From Caldilineaceae bacterium (GTDB lineage Bacteria > Chloroflexota > Anaerolineae > Caldilineales > Caldilineaceae): a DNA stretch of 64,000 nt. The position numbers and the translations under genes were made by a program. A model generated the notes under the pieces. That model saw nothing but the letters and a program-made list of their open reading frames with translations, had not been told where the DNA came from and did no database searches. Of the stretch, positions 43,282 to 52,110 are shown one piece after another. The stretch is from contig OY282376.1 in NCBI GenBank assembly GCA_958295845.1, forward strand, positions 3,361,022-3,425,021, written 5' to 3'. Positions within the stretch are counted from its first letter, which is position 1; every line of letters begins with the position of its first letter.

Positions 43282-44334
43282 TCAATGTCCCGGAGGCAGC
43301 GGCAGGTCGACGCGAACGTTGCCGCGTGCGTGGGATTGGAGGAAGCCGACAAGGATTTCTACTGTCTTTTTGGCTTCTCTTGCCGGGCTGAGCAGGTCGC
43401 TGCCGTTTTCGATGGCATCGATCAGATCGGCAACGCAGGCTGGAATCCTGGTATACAGGTGGGCTTCGAAGGGAAGGAATTCGGAGTTATTTCTGTCGCG
43501 GCGGATGACGCGACTGTTGTGGACGTCGAGCATGGCTGATTCGCCGTAGACCTGGAAGGTAAAGCTGGCTGCAAACTGCGACTTGTTGACGTTGACAAAG
43601 GCGCGCACGCCGTTGTGGAAGTGGACGTAGCCGGAGACTGCCGGGTCGGTTGCCGGGTCTCTGCCGCCGTCACCGAGATACCTGTCATAGTGATCGTAGC
43701 CGGGTTCCAGTTCGCCGAAGACCCATTGCGGCTCTGAATCGGCAAAAAAGCAGACGCCATCGACAAGGTGTGTGCCGTTGCGGAACATCATGGCACGGGG
43801 TCCGCCCAACGTGGCGACAATGCGCTGCACTTTGCCTATGGAACCGCTGCGGATGGCTTCTCTTGCGACATCGTAGTGGGGTCCCCAGCGATTGGTGTGG
43901 TCGACGGAGAGGAGGGTTCCGCTGGCCTCGCAGGCTTCGATCATGCGCGTGCATTCGTCGACGGTTGTCGCGAACGGTTTTTCGCAGATGATTCCCTTGA
44001 CGCCGGCGTTGGCAGCTGCCACGACGATATCGGCGTGGCGGTGGTCTGAGGTGACGACGCTGACGATGTCGAGATTCTCGCGTTCGATCATGGCGCGGTA
44101 GTCGGTGTAGGTTTCCAGTTCTCCGAATTCCTGGCCCCACGTGTCAGCCACCTTTTCGAACAGCTCCGTCTTCAGTTCACAGACTGCAGCGACGTCGGTT
44201 TGGGGGTTAAGGTGGTAGGCCCCCAGATGGGAGCTAGGGCTGGGGGTCTTCAAGATATTGTTCGGATCGGCGACGGTACGGTTGGCCGCGATTCCCGACA
44301 GACCGACAACGCCTACGCGATAGTTCTGAGGCAT
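43282..44334 (-). CDS. Gfo/Idh/MocA family oxidoreductase
   Basis: A 350-residue dehydrogenase with G-V-V-G-L-S-G-I-A-A (8-17) as the cofactor loop and I-I-C-E-K-P (115-120) carrying the catalytic Lys. It also has V-D-H-T-N-R-W in the substrate domain. It differs from the 41576 and 46649 enzymes in length and motif, so the three in this run are not recent duplicates. It starts 13 bases downstream of the Ldh2-type gene and overlaps or abuts the sialidase-like gene start, supporting one transcript. Confidence 0.87.
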   Translation of the reverse strand: MPQNYRVGVVGLSGIAANRTVADPNNILKTPSPSSHLGAYHLNPQTDVAAVCELKTELFEKVADTWGQEFGELETYTDYRAMIERENLDIVSVVTSDHRHADIVVAAANAGVKGIICEKPFATTVDECTRMIEACEASGTLLSVDHTNRWGPHYDVAREAIRSGSIGKVQRIVATLGGPRAMMFRNGTHLVDGVCFFADSEPQWVFGELEPGYDHYDRYLGDGGRDPATDPAVSGYVHFHNGVRAFVNVNKSQFAASFTFQVYGESAMLDVHNSRVIRRDRNNSEFLPFEAHLYTRIPACVADLIDAIENGSDLLSPAREAKKTVEILVGFLQSHARGNVRVDLPLPPGH

Positions 44335-44347
44335 CTGACTGTTCCTC

Positions 44348-45388
44348 CTAGTCTTCTTCGGCTAGTGATACGTTTAGTTTGTCGGCCCAAGATTCGATCT
44401 TCGCAAAAGTGTCCGCCGGGACGTCGATACCCTCTGCCAAGCGCTGCACGCGTGAACGGTGCTCAAAGTCGCCGGGGACCAAGACCTCTTCGAAACCGGG
44501 GGCCGGCGGGACCGCCTTCATGGCATTCAAAACTGAACGCACATTGCTTTGGTAGCCCTCGAGCGGAGTGAATGCAGCGACATCGTAGACTTGCATGAAT
44601 AGGCCCGCCATGGATGTCAACTCGGCGTTGAATTCACCTGCCAGCCCGCCCATGAGGCTGAAGAACAGTGAAAGCGCGTAGCCTTTGTGGCCTCCAAAAG
44701 GCAGGAGGAAGCCTCCCTGTCTGAAATCGTCAGGACTCGTGGTGGGGTTGCCCTGGCTGTCGACCATCACGCCTTCTGGCACATCAAGGCCCTTACTCTG
44801 GGCGACGAGGATCTTTCCGCCAGCGATGACGCTGGTGGCAAAGTCGATCACGAATGGGGCGTCATCGCCAGTTGGAATACCGACGGCGATGGGGTTGGTG
44901 CCCAAGGCGCCGCGTGCGCCGCCAAAGGGTACGACCTGGGAACCGGCCGCGGAGGCACCGCCCAATGTAATTAGTGTGATGCAGCCGGCTCTTGCGGCCT
45001 GTTCGGCGTATTCGCCGACACGGCCGATATGCGTTGTATTCTGAAAGGTCACGCAGCAGACGGCGGAACGTCTTGCCCTCTCAATGGCCCACTCCATTGC
45101 CCTGCGACTCATAGAGTGGCCGAACCCGCCCTTTCCGTCTACGTGCAGGGTATTCGCGCTTTCGCGGACGATTTCAGGGTAGGCTTTGTTGTCAATGTGG
45201 CCGTCTTCGATGCGGTCGAGGTACATGGGTGCGAACTGTACCCCGTGTGAGTCATGGCCGGCGAGGTTGGCGTTGACGAGTATCTCTGCGACGGTCGAGG
45301 CGATGTCATCGGGCGCGCCCGATGCCGCGAACAGTTTGCGGGTGATCTGTTGCAGGTAGCTGGCTGAATGGCGGATGGAATTTGTCAT
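44348..45388 (-). CDS. Ldh2-type malate/L-lactate/ureidoglycolate dehydrogenase family oxidoreductase
   Basis: A 346-residue NAD(P)-dependent enzyme of the malate/L-sulfolactate/L-lactate dehydrogenase type, which lacks a Rossmann fold. It has the catalytic N-L-A-G-H-D-S-H-G-V (41-50), T-T-H-I-G-R-V-G-E-Y, the G-T-N-P-I-A-V-G-I-P cofactor segment and G-G-H-K-G-Y-A-L-S. It would oxidise an L-2-hydroxyacid or reduce a 2-oxo sugar acid such as 2,3-diketogulonate. Its position among Gfo/Idh enzymes and an aldolase suits a sugar-acid route. Confidence 0.9.
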   Translation of the reverse strand: MTNSIRHSASYLQQITRKLFAASGAPDDIASTVAEILVNANLAGHDSHGVQFAPMYLDRIEDGHIDNKAYPEIVRESANTLHVDGKGGFGHSMSRRAMEWAIERARRSAVCCVTFQNTTHIGRVGEYAEQAARAGCITLITLGGASAAGSQVVPFGGARGALGTNPIAVGIPTGDDAPFVIDFATSVIAGGKILVAQSKGLDVPEGVMVDSQGNPTTSPDDFRQGGFLLPFGGHKGYALSLFFSLMGGLAGEFNAELTSMAGLFMQVYDVAAFTPLEGYQSNVRSVLNAMKAVPPAPGFEEVLVPGDFEHRSRVQRLAEGIDVPADTFAKIESWADKLNVSLAEED

Positions 45389-45479
45389 CGGGCTCCTCTG
45401 AGGTTGAAGCGGACTCGCTGTTGTTTCTGTCTCAAACGCGTCTGGAAAGCAGTTGGGGCGGAGATCAGGCCGCGGGACT

Positions 45480-46649
45480 CTATGTGTGGTCGTCGTCGCG
45501 CGGCAGCGGCAGATTGATTACACGTCCATCGGCGGCGGATTTATAGCCTGCGAGCAGGATTTCTGTAAGCATGGCAGCCTGGCGGGCATTCATTTCGCTC
45601 TCTCGCTCCTCGACGATGCAGTCGACGAAGTAGCTGGCATCGGTGCGACTATCCAGTGTTGAGGAAAGGGATGCGATCGTGCGTTTTGGCCGCGCGTTGA
45701 CCTCTTCCTGGGTTGTACGCCAGAAGCCCATGGGATCGCGGGGATTGATTTCCGGTGGGGTCCACGGTTGGTCATTTGCGAAGACCTCCAGGCGCGGTCG
45801 ATTGGCATCGAGAAATATTGAGCCTTCGGTGCCGATCAGGTGAATTTGGTTGGCCCCCCCGGCCGGATGGCTGGCCCAGCCGATGCGCCCGCCGGTGATC
45901 GTGGCGGTCACGCCGCCTTCCAAGGTCAATGAGAGGAAGCCGAAGTCTTCCATATTGCGGTTCTGGTGCTCGGCGAAGAAGTAGTTGGCTGTACTGCCGA
46001 AGACGGTCTCGACGGCGCGGCCGGACAGCATGCAGACAAATCCCAGCGCATAGACGCCGATGGCGTACAGTTCGGCTTTGGCGTCTACAAAGTTGGAGAT
46101 AACCGGAGGGTAGATTGCCTGTCGCGGCGCGCCCAAACTGGCGGTACCGTTCGGCCCTTTTGAGAAGAGGTTATCGACGTGGATAGCGGTCAGTTCACCC
46201 AGTGTACCAGATTCGATGATCTGGCGCGCCTGCTGCACCCAGGCCTGATGGTTGGAACTGAACATCTGGCTGCGCACGCCGGCGCGCTCGACCGCGGCAA
46301 CGGCCGCATCGGCATGCGACAGGTAGGGCGTCATTGGTTTGTCGACATAGACGTGCTTGCCGGCTTCGGCGCAGCGGGCAGCGATGCGCCCGCGGCGTTC
46401 TGGGTCGGCGCAGACGGAGACGAGGTGCACGTCATCGCGGGCCAGGGCTTCCTCCAGATCGGGCCAGTAGGGGATGTCCAGGTCCTCTGCAAATTGTTTG
46501 TTCAGTTGGGCGCGTTCGGGGGGAACGTCGACTTCGTCGCTCAGGCCAACCAGTCTGCAGCGGGGATCGGCGGCCAGGTTCAGTGCGTAGTTTTCCTGGT
46601 GTGTCAGTCTGCCCGATATCAGTAGGACGCCCAGCTGTTGGGTGCTCAT
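45480..46649 (-). CDS. Gfo/Idh/MocA family oxidoreductase with degenerate cofactor loop
   Basis: A 389-residue protein. The usual N-terminal G-x-G-x-x-[GA] is replaced by L-L-I-S-G-R-L-T-H-Q-E-N, and the catalytic motif is V-Y-V-D-K-P (100-105) instead of E-K-P. The C-terminal domain has S-N-H-Q-A-W, L-T-L-E-G-G-V-T-A-T-I-T-G and L-I-G-T-E-G-S-I-F. Some members bind cofactor with such variants, so activity is possible but not assured. Its ATG overlaps the stop of a small gene encoding a C-terminal-domain-like protein (ATGA), suggesting that the two products work together. Confidence 0.8.
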   Translation of the reverse strand: MSTQQLGVLLISGRLTHQENYALNLAADPRCRLVGLSDEVDVPPERAQLNKQFAEDLDIPYWPDLEEALARDDVHLVSVCADPERRGRIAARCAEAGKHVYVDKPMTPYLSHADAAVAAVERAGVRSQMFSSNHQAWVQQARQIIESGTLGELTAIHVDNLFSKGPNGTASLGAPRQAIYPPVISNFVDAKAELYAIGVYALGFVCMLSGRAVETVFGSTANYFFAEHQNRNMEDFGFLSLTLEGGVTATITGGRIGWASHPAGGANQIHLIGTEGSIFLDANRPRLEVFANDQPWTPPEINPRDPMGFWRTTQEEVNARPKRTIASLSSTLDSRTDASYFVDCIVEERESEMNARQAAMLTEILLAGYKSAADGRVINLPLPRDDDHT

Positions 46650-47140
46650 TGCTGGTCTCCTTCGGGGGACAGTGTTACCGGTTGTTTGGAGAAGAGCGAC
46701 TTATCGATTGCGGCCACCAATTGCGAAGTGGACAGTAGCGTGGAAGGTTGCATTCTTTCTTCCTTGCCAGTGGCAGGACTCTCCGCACGCGCTGTTACTT
46801 GGGAATCGGTGTGAAAGATTGAGCCGCGAGCGCCGAGGATGGCCAGGTTCATCGAGGGGTGATCGTGGGCCAGTGTAATGGCCAGAACAGCCGATTCGCC
46901 AGTCTCAAATTCCAGCGCGAGCGAGAGATGGCCACTGTCAGCTGAGCCTGCCGCATAGATTCGACGCGGTTTGGCCGACAGCCAGGTTTCGGCGTAGGCG
47001 CTCATCTCGGCAAGCAGCGGTTTGAGTTCGGCAGTGTTTTGCGCTGCGGCCGCGGTCCAGCGGACAAAGAGGGGGGCGCCAGCACGGCCGCCGGCGAGCG
47101 TCCCGCTTACGGTTTGATTCAACACAGTCCAATCGTACAT
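46646..47140 (-). CDS. Stand-alone Gfo/Idh C-terminal-like domain protein
   Basis: A 164-residue protein without a Rossmann nucleotide-binding domain. Residues about 70-115 (L-A-L-E-F-E-T-G-E-S-A-V-L-A-I-T then I-L-G-A-R-G-S-I-F-H-T-D-S) resemble the C-terminal sheet of the adjacent Gfo/Idh protein (L-T-L-E-G-G-V-T-A-T-I-T then L-I-G-T-E-G-S-I-F-L-D-A-N). The first 70 residues include a substrate-domain-like P-L-L-A-E-M-S-A-Y-A-E-T segment. It could be an accessory or dimerisation subunit, or the remnant of a truncated paralogue. The clean start, full frame and ATGA overlap with 46649 favour a working gene. Confidence 0.6.
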   Translation of the reverse strand: MYDWTVLNQTVSGTLAGGRAGAPLFVRWTAAAAQNTAELKPLLAEMSAYAETWLSAKPRRIYAAGSADSGHLSLALEFETGESAVLAITLAHDHPSMNLAILGARGSIFHTDSQVTARAESPATGKEERMQPSTLLSTSQLVAAIDKSLFSKQPVTLSPEGDQQ

Positions 47141-47222
47141 GGAAGACTCCTGAGTTCCTGATGAAACGGGCAGCGTTGGACTGTGGGTGAATGTTCTGAC
47201 TTACGCATTGTTTGGGAGGACG

Positions 47223-48206
47223 TTACGAATCGGCCTGCCGGGGGTTCAGGGCGTCGTTCAGCCCGTCGCCCAGGAAATTGATCCCGAGGGAGACAATGGC
47301 AATGGTCAGGCCGGGCACGGCGACAAGCCAGGGACGGTAGCGCCAACTCAGCGCGTTGTCCTGGATCATGGCGCCCCAACTGGCCTGGGGAGGCTGAACG
47401 CCCACGCCGAGAAAACTCAAGCCGGACTCGGCGACGATCGCCGCGGCGAAACCGAAGGTGACCTGAACAATCAGGGGGCCGAGGGCGTTCGGTATCAGGT
47501 GTTTCAGCAATATCTTGAACTGGGTCACGCCGATTGCACGCGCAGCCTCGACATATTCGTTTTCGCGCAGCGAAAGGATTTGGCCACGGATCAGACGTGC
47601 GTAGCCTGGCCACTGAATCACCGAGAGCGCTCCGAATACTACGATCAGGTCGACGTAAGTAGGCGTAGCGAAGAAATCCAGGCCGGTCGCGGCATGCATC
47701 GAATCGACCCAGTCGGCGACCGGTTTTCGGAAGGTAGCAGCGATCAGAGAGGCGAAAAGGAGCTGAGGAATCGACATCGTGACGTCGATTCCCCGGCCGA
47801 TCAACCAGTCGACCCAGCTACCGGAATAAGCGGCCAGGCCTCCCAGGATAATTCCCAAAATGAGGCTGAACGTCGTGGAGATAATGGCGACGATGCCGGC
47901 CGTGCGCGCGCCCCACATGATGCGGCTCAGCATGTCTCGGCCCAGGTCATCGGTTCCCAAGAGATAGTCCACGCTTGGGCCTTCGGCGATCCGGTCCAGG
48001 TTTTGGAGCATGTAGGGGTAGGGCGCCAGATATGGGCCAAGAACTGCAGTAATAAAGAGGAGCAGAAAGATGAACAGTCCGGCCATCGACAGCCTGTTTC
48101 TCACCAAGCGCCGAAAGGCGTCGCTCCAGAGACCCCGGGTATTCAGTTCCTGGACTTCGAGTTGGAGCGACAGGTCCGCGGTATCGGCGGCTTCCGTCTG
48201 AGCCAT
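47223..48206 (-). CDS. Peptide/nickel-type ABC transporter permease (DppC/OppC family)
   Basis: A 327-residue permease with an N-terminal cytoplasmic tail, one helix (M-A-G-L-F-I-F-L-L-L-F), the L-G-T-D-D-L-G-R-D-M-L-S-R motif typical of DppC, and about five further helices. The EAA loop is V-E-A-A-R-A-I-G-V-T-Q-F-K-I-L-L-K-H-L-I-P-N-A. It pairs with the DppB-like permease encoded upstream. Despite the family name, such systems also import oligosaccharides and sugar acids. No OppD/OppF ATPase gene follows it. Confidence 0.92.
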   Translation of the reverse strand: MAQTEAADTADLSLQLEVQELNTRGLWSDAFRRLVRNRLSMAGLFIFLLLFITAVLGPYLAPYPYMLQNLDRIAEGPSVDYLLGTDDLGRDMLSRIMWGARTAGIVAIISTTFSLILGIILGGLAAYSGSWVDWLIGRGIDVTMSIPQLLFASLIAATFRKPVADWVDSMHAATGLDFFATPTYVDLIVVFGALSVIQWPGYARLIRGQILSLRENEYVEAARAIGVTQFKILLKHLIPNALGPLIVQVTFGFAAAIVAESGLSFLGVGVQPPQASWGAMIQDNALSWRYRPWLVAVPGLTIAIVSLGINFLGDGLNDALNPRQADS

Positions 48207-48295
48207 CCTTTTCCTCTCTACTTTGCCCGATTACATTTGCTGGACATTGCTCAGGACAATCTTCGTCTTCCAGGTAGCACCAGGGTCTACCTCTC

Positions 48296-49243
48296 CTAGT
48301 CGTAGACGACACGGGGATCCAAGACAGGATAAACCAGGTCCACGATAAGGTTTATGGCCATAGTCATACCGGCGGTGAAGAGGACTACACCGTTGATCAT
48401 GTTGAAATCACGGCCCGACAGCCCTTGCTGGAAGAGACGGCCCAAACCGGGCAGGTTAAAGGCAAGATCGACAAACACAGCTCCCCACATGAAGTCGTCA
48501 ACCAGGAGCCCCAGCGAGGTCACCACAGGGATGAGTGCGTTGCGGGCCACGTGGCGGGCCATTACCATGAATTCGGCCAATCCCTTGGCGCGTGCGGTTC
48601 GGACATAGTCATTCTGCAATACTTCCAGGATTCCGCCGCGAGTCTGACGGATTATGCCTGCCATTGATCGCGTCGAGATGATCGCAGCAGCGACAAAATA
48701 GGACGGATGCATGATGCCCTTCCATCCACGGGGTACGTTCATCAGGTCCATCCACAGAACCACGACAATCAGAATTACCGGCACAAGGACATAAGGAGGT
48801 ATTGACCAGAAGAACAGGCTACTGCTGACTATTGAATAGTCCAGCCAGGTGTTGTGGTACCGGGCAGCTAATACGCCTAAGGGGATTCCAACAACCGCCA
48901 TAATTACCAGCACGCCAAGCGCCAACGCACCTGAAACTGGCAAGGCGCGCTTGATACGCGGCCAGATGGGGGCGGCGTCCAAGAACGAGTAACCAAATTT
49001 GCCTTGGAGCAGATTGCCTATATAAGTGCCGAACTGTTCGTGGAAGGGGCGATCCAGGCCGTACTGGCTGCGCAGCTCCGCAACCTCTTCTTCGTTAAGG
49101 TAGACTCCTTGGGCCGCCCATTGCGAACGCAGAATCGTAACGGGATCGATTGGCCCCAGGTAACCCAGAAGGAAGACGATCATCAGCGTCGCGAATAGCG
49201 AGGGGACTATGATCAACACGCGCATCGAGAGGTAGCGGGTCAC
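48296..49243 (-). CDS. Peptide/nickel-type ABC transporter permease (DppB/OppB family)
   Basis: A 315-residue membrane protein starting with the characteristic short N-terminus and first helix (R-V-L-I-I-V-P-S-L-F-A-T-L). Then come a periplasmic loop with L-R-S-Q-Y-G-L-D-R-P and five more helices. The EAA loop reads V-R-T-A-R-A-K-G-L-A-E-F-M-V-M-A-R-H-V-A-R-N-A. It is the first permease after the binding-protein gene; a GC-rich hairpin lies between them. Confidence 0.92.
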   Translation of the reverse strand: MTRYLSMRVLIIVPSLFATLMIVFLLGYLGPIDPVTILRSQWAAQGVYLNEEEVAELRSQYGLDRPFHEQFGTYIGNLLQGKFGYSFLDAAPIWPRIKRALPVSGALALGVLVIMAVVGIPLGVLAARYHNTWLDYSIVSSSLFFWSIPPYVLVPVILIVVVLWMDLMNVPRGWKGIMHPSYFVAAAIISTRSMAGIIRQTRGGILEVLQNDYVRTARAKGLAEFMVMARHVARNALIPVVTSLGLLVDDFMWGAVFVDLAFNLPGLGRLFQQGLSGRDFNMINGVVLFTAGMTMAINLIVDLVYPVLDPRVVYD

Positions 49244-49294
49244 GTCTCTGTCCTCAGTGGCGGGCGGTTGGTGTGGCTATCGGATATCGGCCAG

Positions 49295-49322
49295 CGGCCG
49301 GCGGCCAACCGGCCGCCGACCG
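49295..49322 (-). promoter_or_regulatory. Intra-operon hairpin between binding-protein and permease genes
   Basis: A 12-bp inverted repeat with one mismatch: cggccggcggcc (49295-49306) and ggccgccgaccg (49311-49322), with a 4-base aacc loop. It lies 3' of the SBP_bac_5 gene in a 100-base gap, with no U-run after it. It occupies the same place as the hairpin at 10606-10643 in the first transporter operon and may likewise protect or attenuate mRNA. Confidence 0.6.
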
Positions 49323-49343
49323 CCAGGTACTTCACATTACTGC

Positions 49344-51092
49344 TTATCGCGCTTTGCGATAGGTCTCCGTCATCGTGTGCCAGAAGCTGATGCGGCTCTG
49401 GCCATAGCCACCGACCCACGGCTGAATCTGATACCAGCCGCGGATGTAGCCCGTGGGAATCACGAGCGCGGCATCGGTGAACTTCTTCAGCATAGCCTGT
49501 GAGCGCTCGCAGTATTCTGCGCTGTTGGGATCCATGGAGAGAAGCGCATCGATTTCCTCGTCCCACCCATCTTCGGTGTAGTTGGTCCAAGACTGGTAGG
49601 AGCCGCCACGCGTGTGGGCGATTGCCTCAAGCAGATAGCCCGGACGCGGCAGGAAGGAGCCGCCACTTGTTACCTGCATGGAGACTAGACCTTCACCGTC
49701 GACGAACTCGGACTCGGCATTCTTGATTTCAACATCTTCGACGCCCAGGTTCACGCGCCACATTTCCTGGATAATCTGGGCAGCGCGAATACGGGGCGGA
49801 TCGCTGCCGCCGGTCAGGATGCGAATCTTGGGCACTGTCTCCCCTGTGGGGCCGTACTTAGACTCCGCCAGGAATTCCTTGGCCCTGTCAGGATCGAAAG
49901 GATAGGGCTGGAAGTTGGGGTCAAAGCACTGGTAGGCCGGCGCCATCGGGCTGCCGGAATTGCTAGGGGCCTGCTCGCCTTCCCAGGCGATATTGGCGAC
50001 TTTGTCCCACTCGATCGCCGACATAAGCGCACGGCGCAGATTCACGTCGTCAACCGGTTCCTGCTCGGTTAGGAAGTACATAGCCCAGAATGCAGAAATC
50101 GGTACTTCACGGAAAGCGTCCGGCTGATTCTGGCGCAGGAGCACGGCTGACGGGCCGGCGAGATTCAGAGCAATGTCGATCTCCTGATTCTCAAACATGA
50201 GGAGCATTGTCTGGAAGTCACGAATGGTTGTTGCTTCGATGCCGTCCAGCAGAGTCGGTTCACCCCACCAGTTCGGATTGCGTTCGAAGCGGTAGATAGC
50301 GTCGGGCTCCGGCGACAGATGCACCGGCTTGAAAGGACCGCTGACAATCAGGTCGGCCGCATTTTCACCCTGGAAGAAGCGTTCCGCCATCGCGCCGCGC
50401 CATTCTGTTGCGTCATTGAATTCGTCAGCTCTTTCCAACAGATCGGCGTACTGGTCAAAACGGGCCGGGGCCGCCTCACGGAAACCCCACAACTGAGGCA
50501 GCGAGCCTTCGGACCGCCAGAGCTCGACCTTCAGTGTTTTGTCGTCCAGGGCCGTAAGACCGGCAATCGTCTCAGTTTCGCCGTCGGCGAACTCATCGAT
50601 GCCCACTACCGCGCCCATCACGAAGTTGCGGGGCCAAGAGTTGCGGTCGGAGTGGAAGATGTAGTTCCACCAGTCGATCGCATCCTGGGCGGTGATCGAC
50701 TTGCCGTCGGACCAAACCGCCTCTTCCTGGATGTGGAAGATGTACTCGGTGAGGTCTTCGTTCACTTCCCAGTCGGTGGTGAAGAGGCCGGGCATTACAG
50801 TGCCGTCGATGTCCACCAGGAAGGGAGGCATGAACATGTGCCCGAAGTTACAGGGGCTGCCGTAGTCGATTCCGGGGAAGGGACCGGAGCCGCAACCGCC
50901 TTCATGCACGACGTTGAGTATCTGGTCTTCGGCCGCATCGTCGGGCAGCATTACTTCCGGCATCATGGCATCCGAGTCGCCTGAATCCGCCATGCCGTCT
51001 CCGGCCGGTGCGGCCGGCGCGACACAGGCGGTCAGGGAGATACCAAGGACCAAGATGAGGCCTACTAAAATGTGCCATCGAATTCTCGACAT
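49344..51092 (-). CDS. Extracellular solute-binding lipoprotein, SBP_bac_5 (DppA/OppA) family
   Basis: A 582-residue binding protein. The signal peptide (basic M-S-R-I-R-W-H, hydrophobic core, L-T-A-C) gives lipidated Cys23. The mature protein has the family pattern Y-I-F-H-I-Q-E-E-A-V-W-S-D-G-K-S-I-T-A-Q-D and P-Y-P-F-D-P-D-R-A-K-E-F-L. The start at 51092 follows AAGGAGTG; a longer frame to 51191 has no good ribosome site. It captures peptides, oligosaccharides or similar solutes for the two permeases encoded downstream. It heads the ten-gene run ending at the HpcH/HpaI aldolase. Confidence 0.9.
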   Translation of the reverse strand: MSRIRWHILVGLILVLGISLTACVAPAAPAGDGMADSGDSDAMMPEVMLPDDAAEDQILNVVHEGGCGSGPFPGIDYGSPCNFGHMFMPPFLVDIDGTVMPGLFTTDWEVNEDLTEYIFHIQEEAVWSDGKSITAQDAIDWWNYIFHSDRNSWPRNFVMGAVVGIDEFADGETETIAGLTALDDKTLKVELWRSEGSLPQLWGFREAAPARFDQYADLLERADEFNDATEWRGAMAERFFQGENAADLIVSGPFKPVHLSPEPDAIYRFERNPNWWGEPTLLDGIEATTIRDFQTMLLMFENQEIDIALNLAGPSAVLLRQNQPDAFREVPISAFWAMYFLTEQEPVDDVNLRRALMSAIEWDKVANIAWEGEQAPSNSGSPMAPAYQCFDPNFQPYPFDPDRAKEFLAESKYGPTGETVPKIRILTGGSDPPRIRAAQIIQEMWRVNLGVEDVEIKNAESEFVDGEGLVSMQVTSGGSFLPRPGYLLEAIAHTRGGSYQSWTNYTEDGWDEEIDALLSMDPNSAEYCERSQAMLKKFTDAALVIPTGYIRGWYQIQPWVGGYGQSRISFWHTMTETYRKAR

Positions 51093-51810
51093 GCTTTTCA
51101 CTCCTTGCTGAATTGTTGCGCCACAGTGTAGCGCGCAGTGAAATCTTGCCTGGAACTGATGAATTGGCGGCATCAGGTTAGAAGCCGCCATAACAAGACC
51201 GATTCTCGACTTTCTCTTTTTGCGCCTCCTTTCTCTGTGAAGAAACGTGACTGCGAAAAGGTAGCCGGAGAGTCCAGGACTGAAAGGGCGACTCCGGTAG
51301 GAAGCTGGCTTCAGGGACCTTGAATCGGCAAATCAGGTTTTGCGCTAATCCTGCGATTGGTCCTGATAGCAGCGTGCTCTTATACCAAGATTTGGGCACA
51401 GCACCTTAGTTTCGAAAGGCAGCTCCGGCAAAATGGAGTAAGACGATGGCCAGTACTTGATTTCTATTGTCTTGGAAACTGGGAGCTGCAGTTTTTGGAC
51501 CGACGAAAAGAAGAGCGGGACGAGTCTTGTGTGAAGCGCAGCGATTCGGCTCCTCGAACCCAATCGGGGCCTTGACGCCGGTCGGCGCATAAGCTTGCCG
51601 GTGCTTACGAAGACGCATGTTACTGTAATCTTGTGGTTGTGTCAATGGACTGAAATTTGGGGGTGTATCCCAGTTTTTGGGGAGGGAACAGTTTGGCAGA
51701 GAGATTATGCCGGGGGTGGCTGAAGCTGTCTACCTGCACTTGTATAGAGGCAGGGCAGGCGCCGGGTCCGGGCATTTACCGGGGGGGGGGGCGTTGATTA
51801 GGGGGGCGCA

Positions 51811-51831
51811 GGGCAGGCACAAGGCCTGCCC
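51811..51831. repeat. Dispersed hairpin repeat (second copy)
   Basis: Identical over 21 bases to 13378-13398, with an 8-bp stem and an acaag loop. It is preceded, as there, by a stretch starting tatcccagtttttggg (about 51667). Confidence 0.75.
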
Positions 51832-51845
51832 CTACCGGAACGGTT

Positions 51846-51920
51846 GGGGGTAGACACTGTTGGCTAGACACGTTGCTGGGGAAGAATGAGCACGGTGGCT
51901 AGCAAGGGCGGGGCGTTGCG
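51846..51920. repeat. Dispersed structured repeat, copy C (truncated)
   Basis: It matches copy A from gggggtagacactgttgg to gggcggggcgttgcgg. The inner-stem part is missing, and ctgcaggggaactgcagggg follows instead. It lies about 70 bases before copy D, so one may be a partial tandem duplicate of the other. Confidence 0.7.
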
Positions 51921-51991
51921 GACTGCAGGGGAACTGCAGGGGTTAGGGGGCACTGGCTGGGGACAGCAGATGGGGGAGGAGACACTGTGGG

Positions 51992-52110
51992 GGAGGAGAC
52001 ACTGTTGGCTAGACGCAATGACGGGGAAGAATCAGCACGGTGGCTAGTAAGGGCGGGGCGTTGCGGGGGCGCAGCCCCTGCACAAGAGAGGGCCGAAGGC
52101 CCGAACGCCC
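51992..52110. repeat. Dispersed structured repeat, copy D
   Basis: A full copy with outer stem gggcgtt...aacgccc and both inner stems intact; the middle differs from copy A by few bases (cacaagagag for cacaagggag). It is followed by gtcagtggtcagg-type short repeats, as in copy A. It lies 424 bases before a PhyH gene; copy A also lies upstream of a PhyH gene, by 286 bases. Confidence 0.78.
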
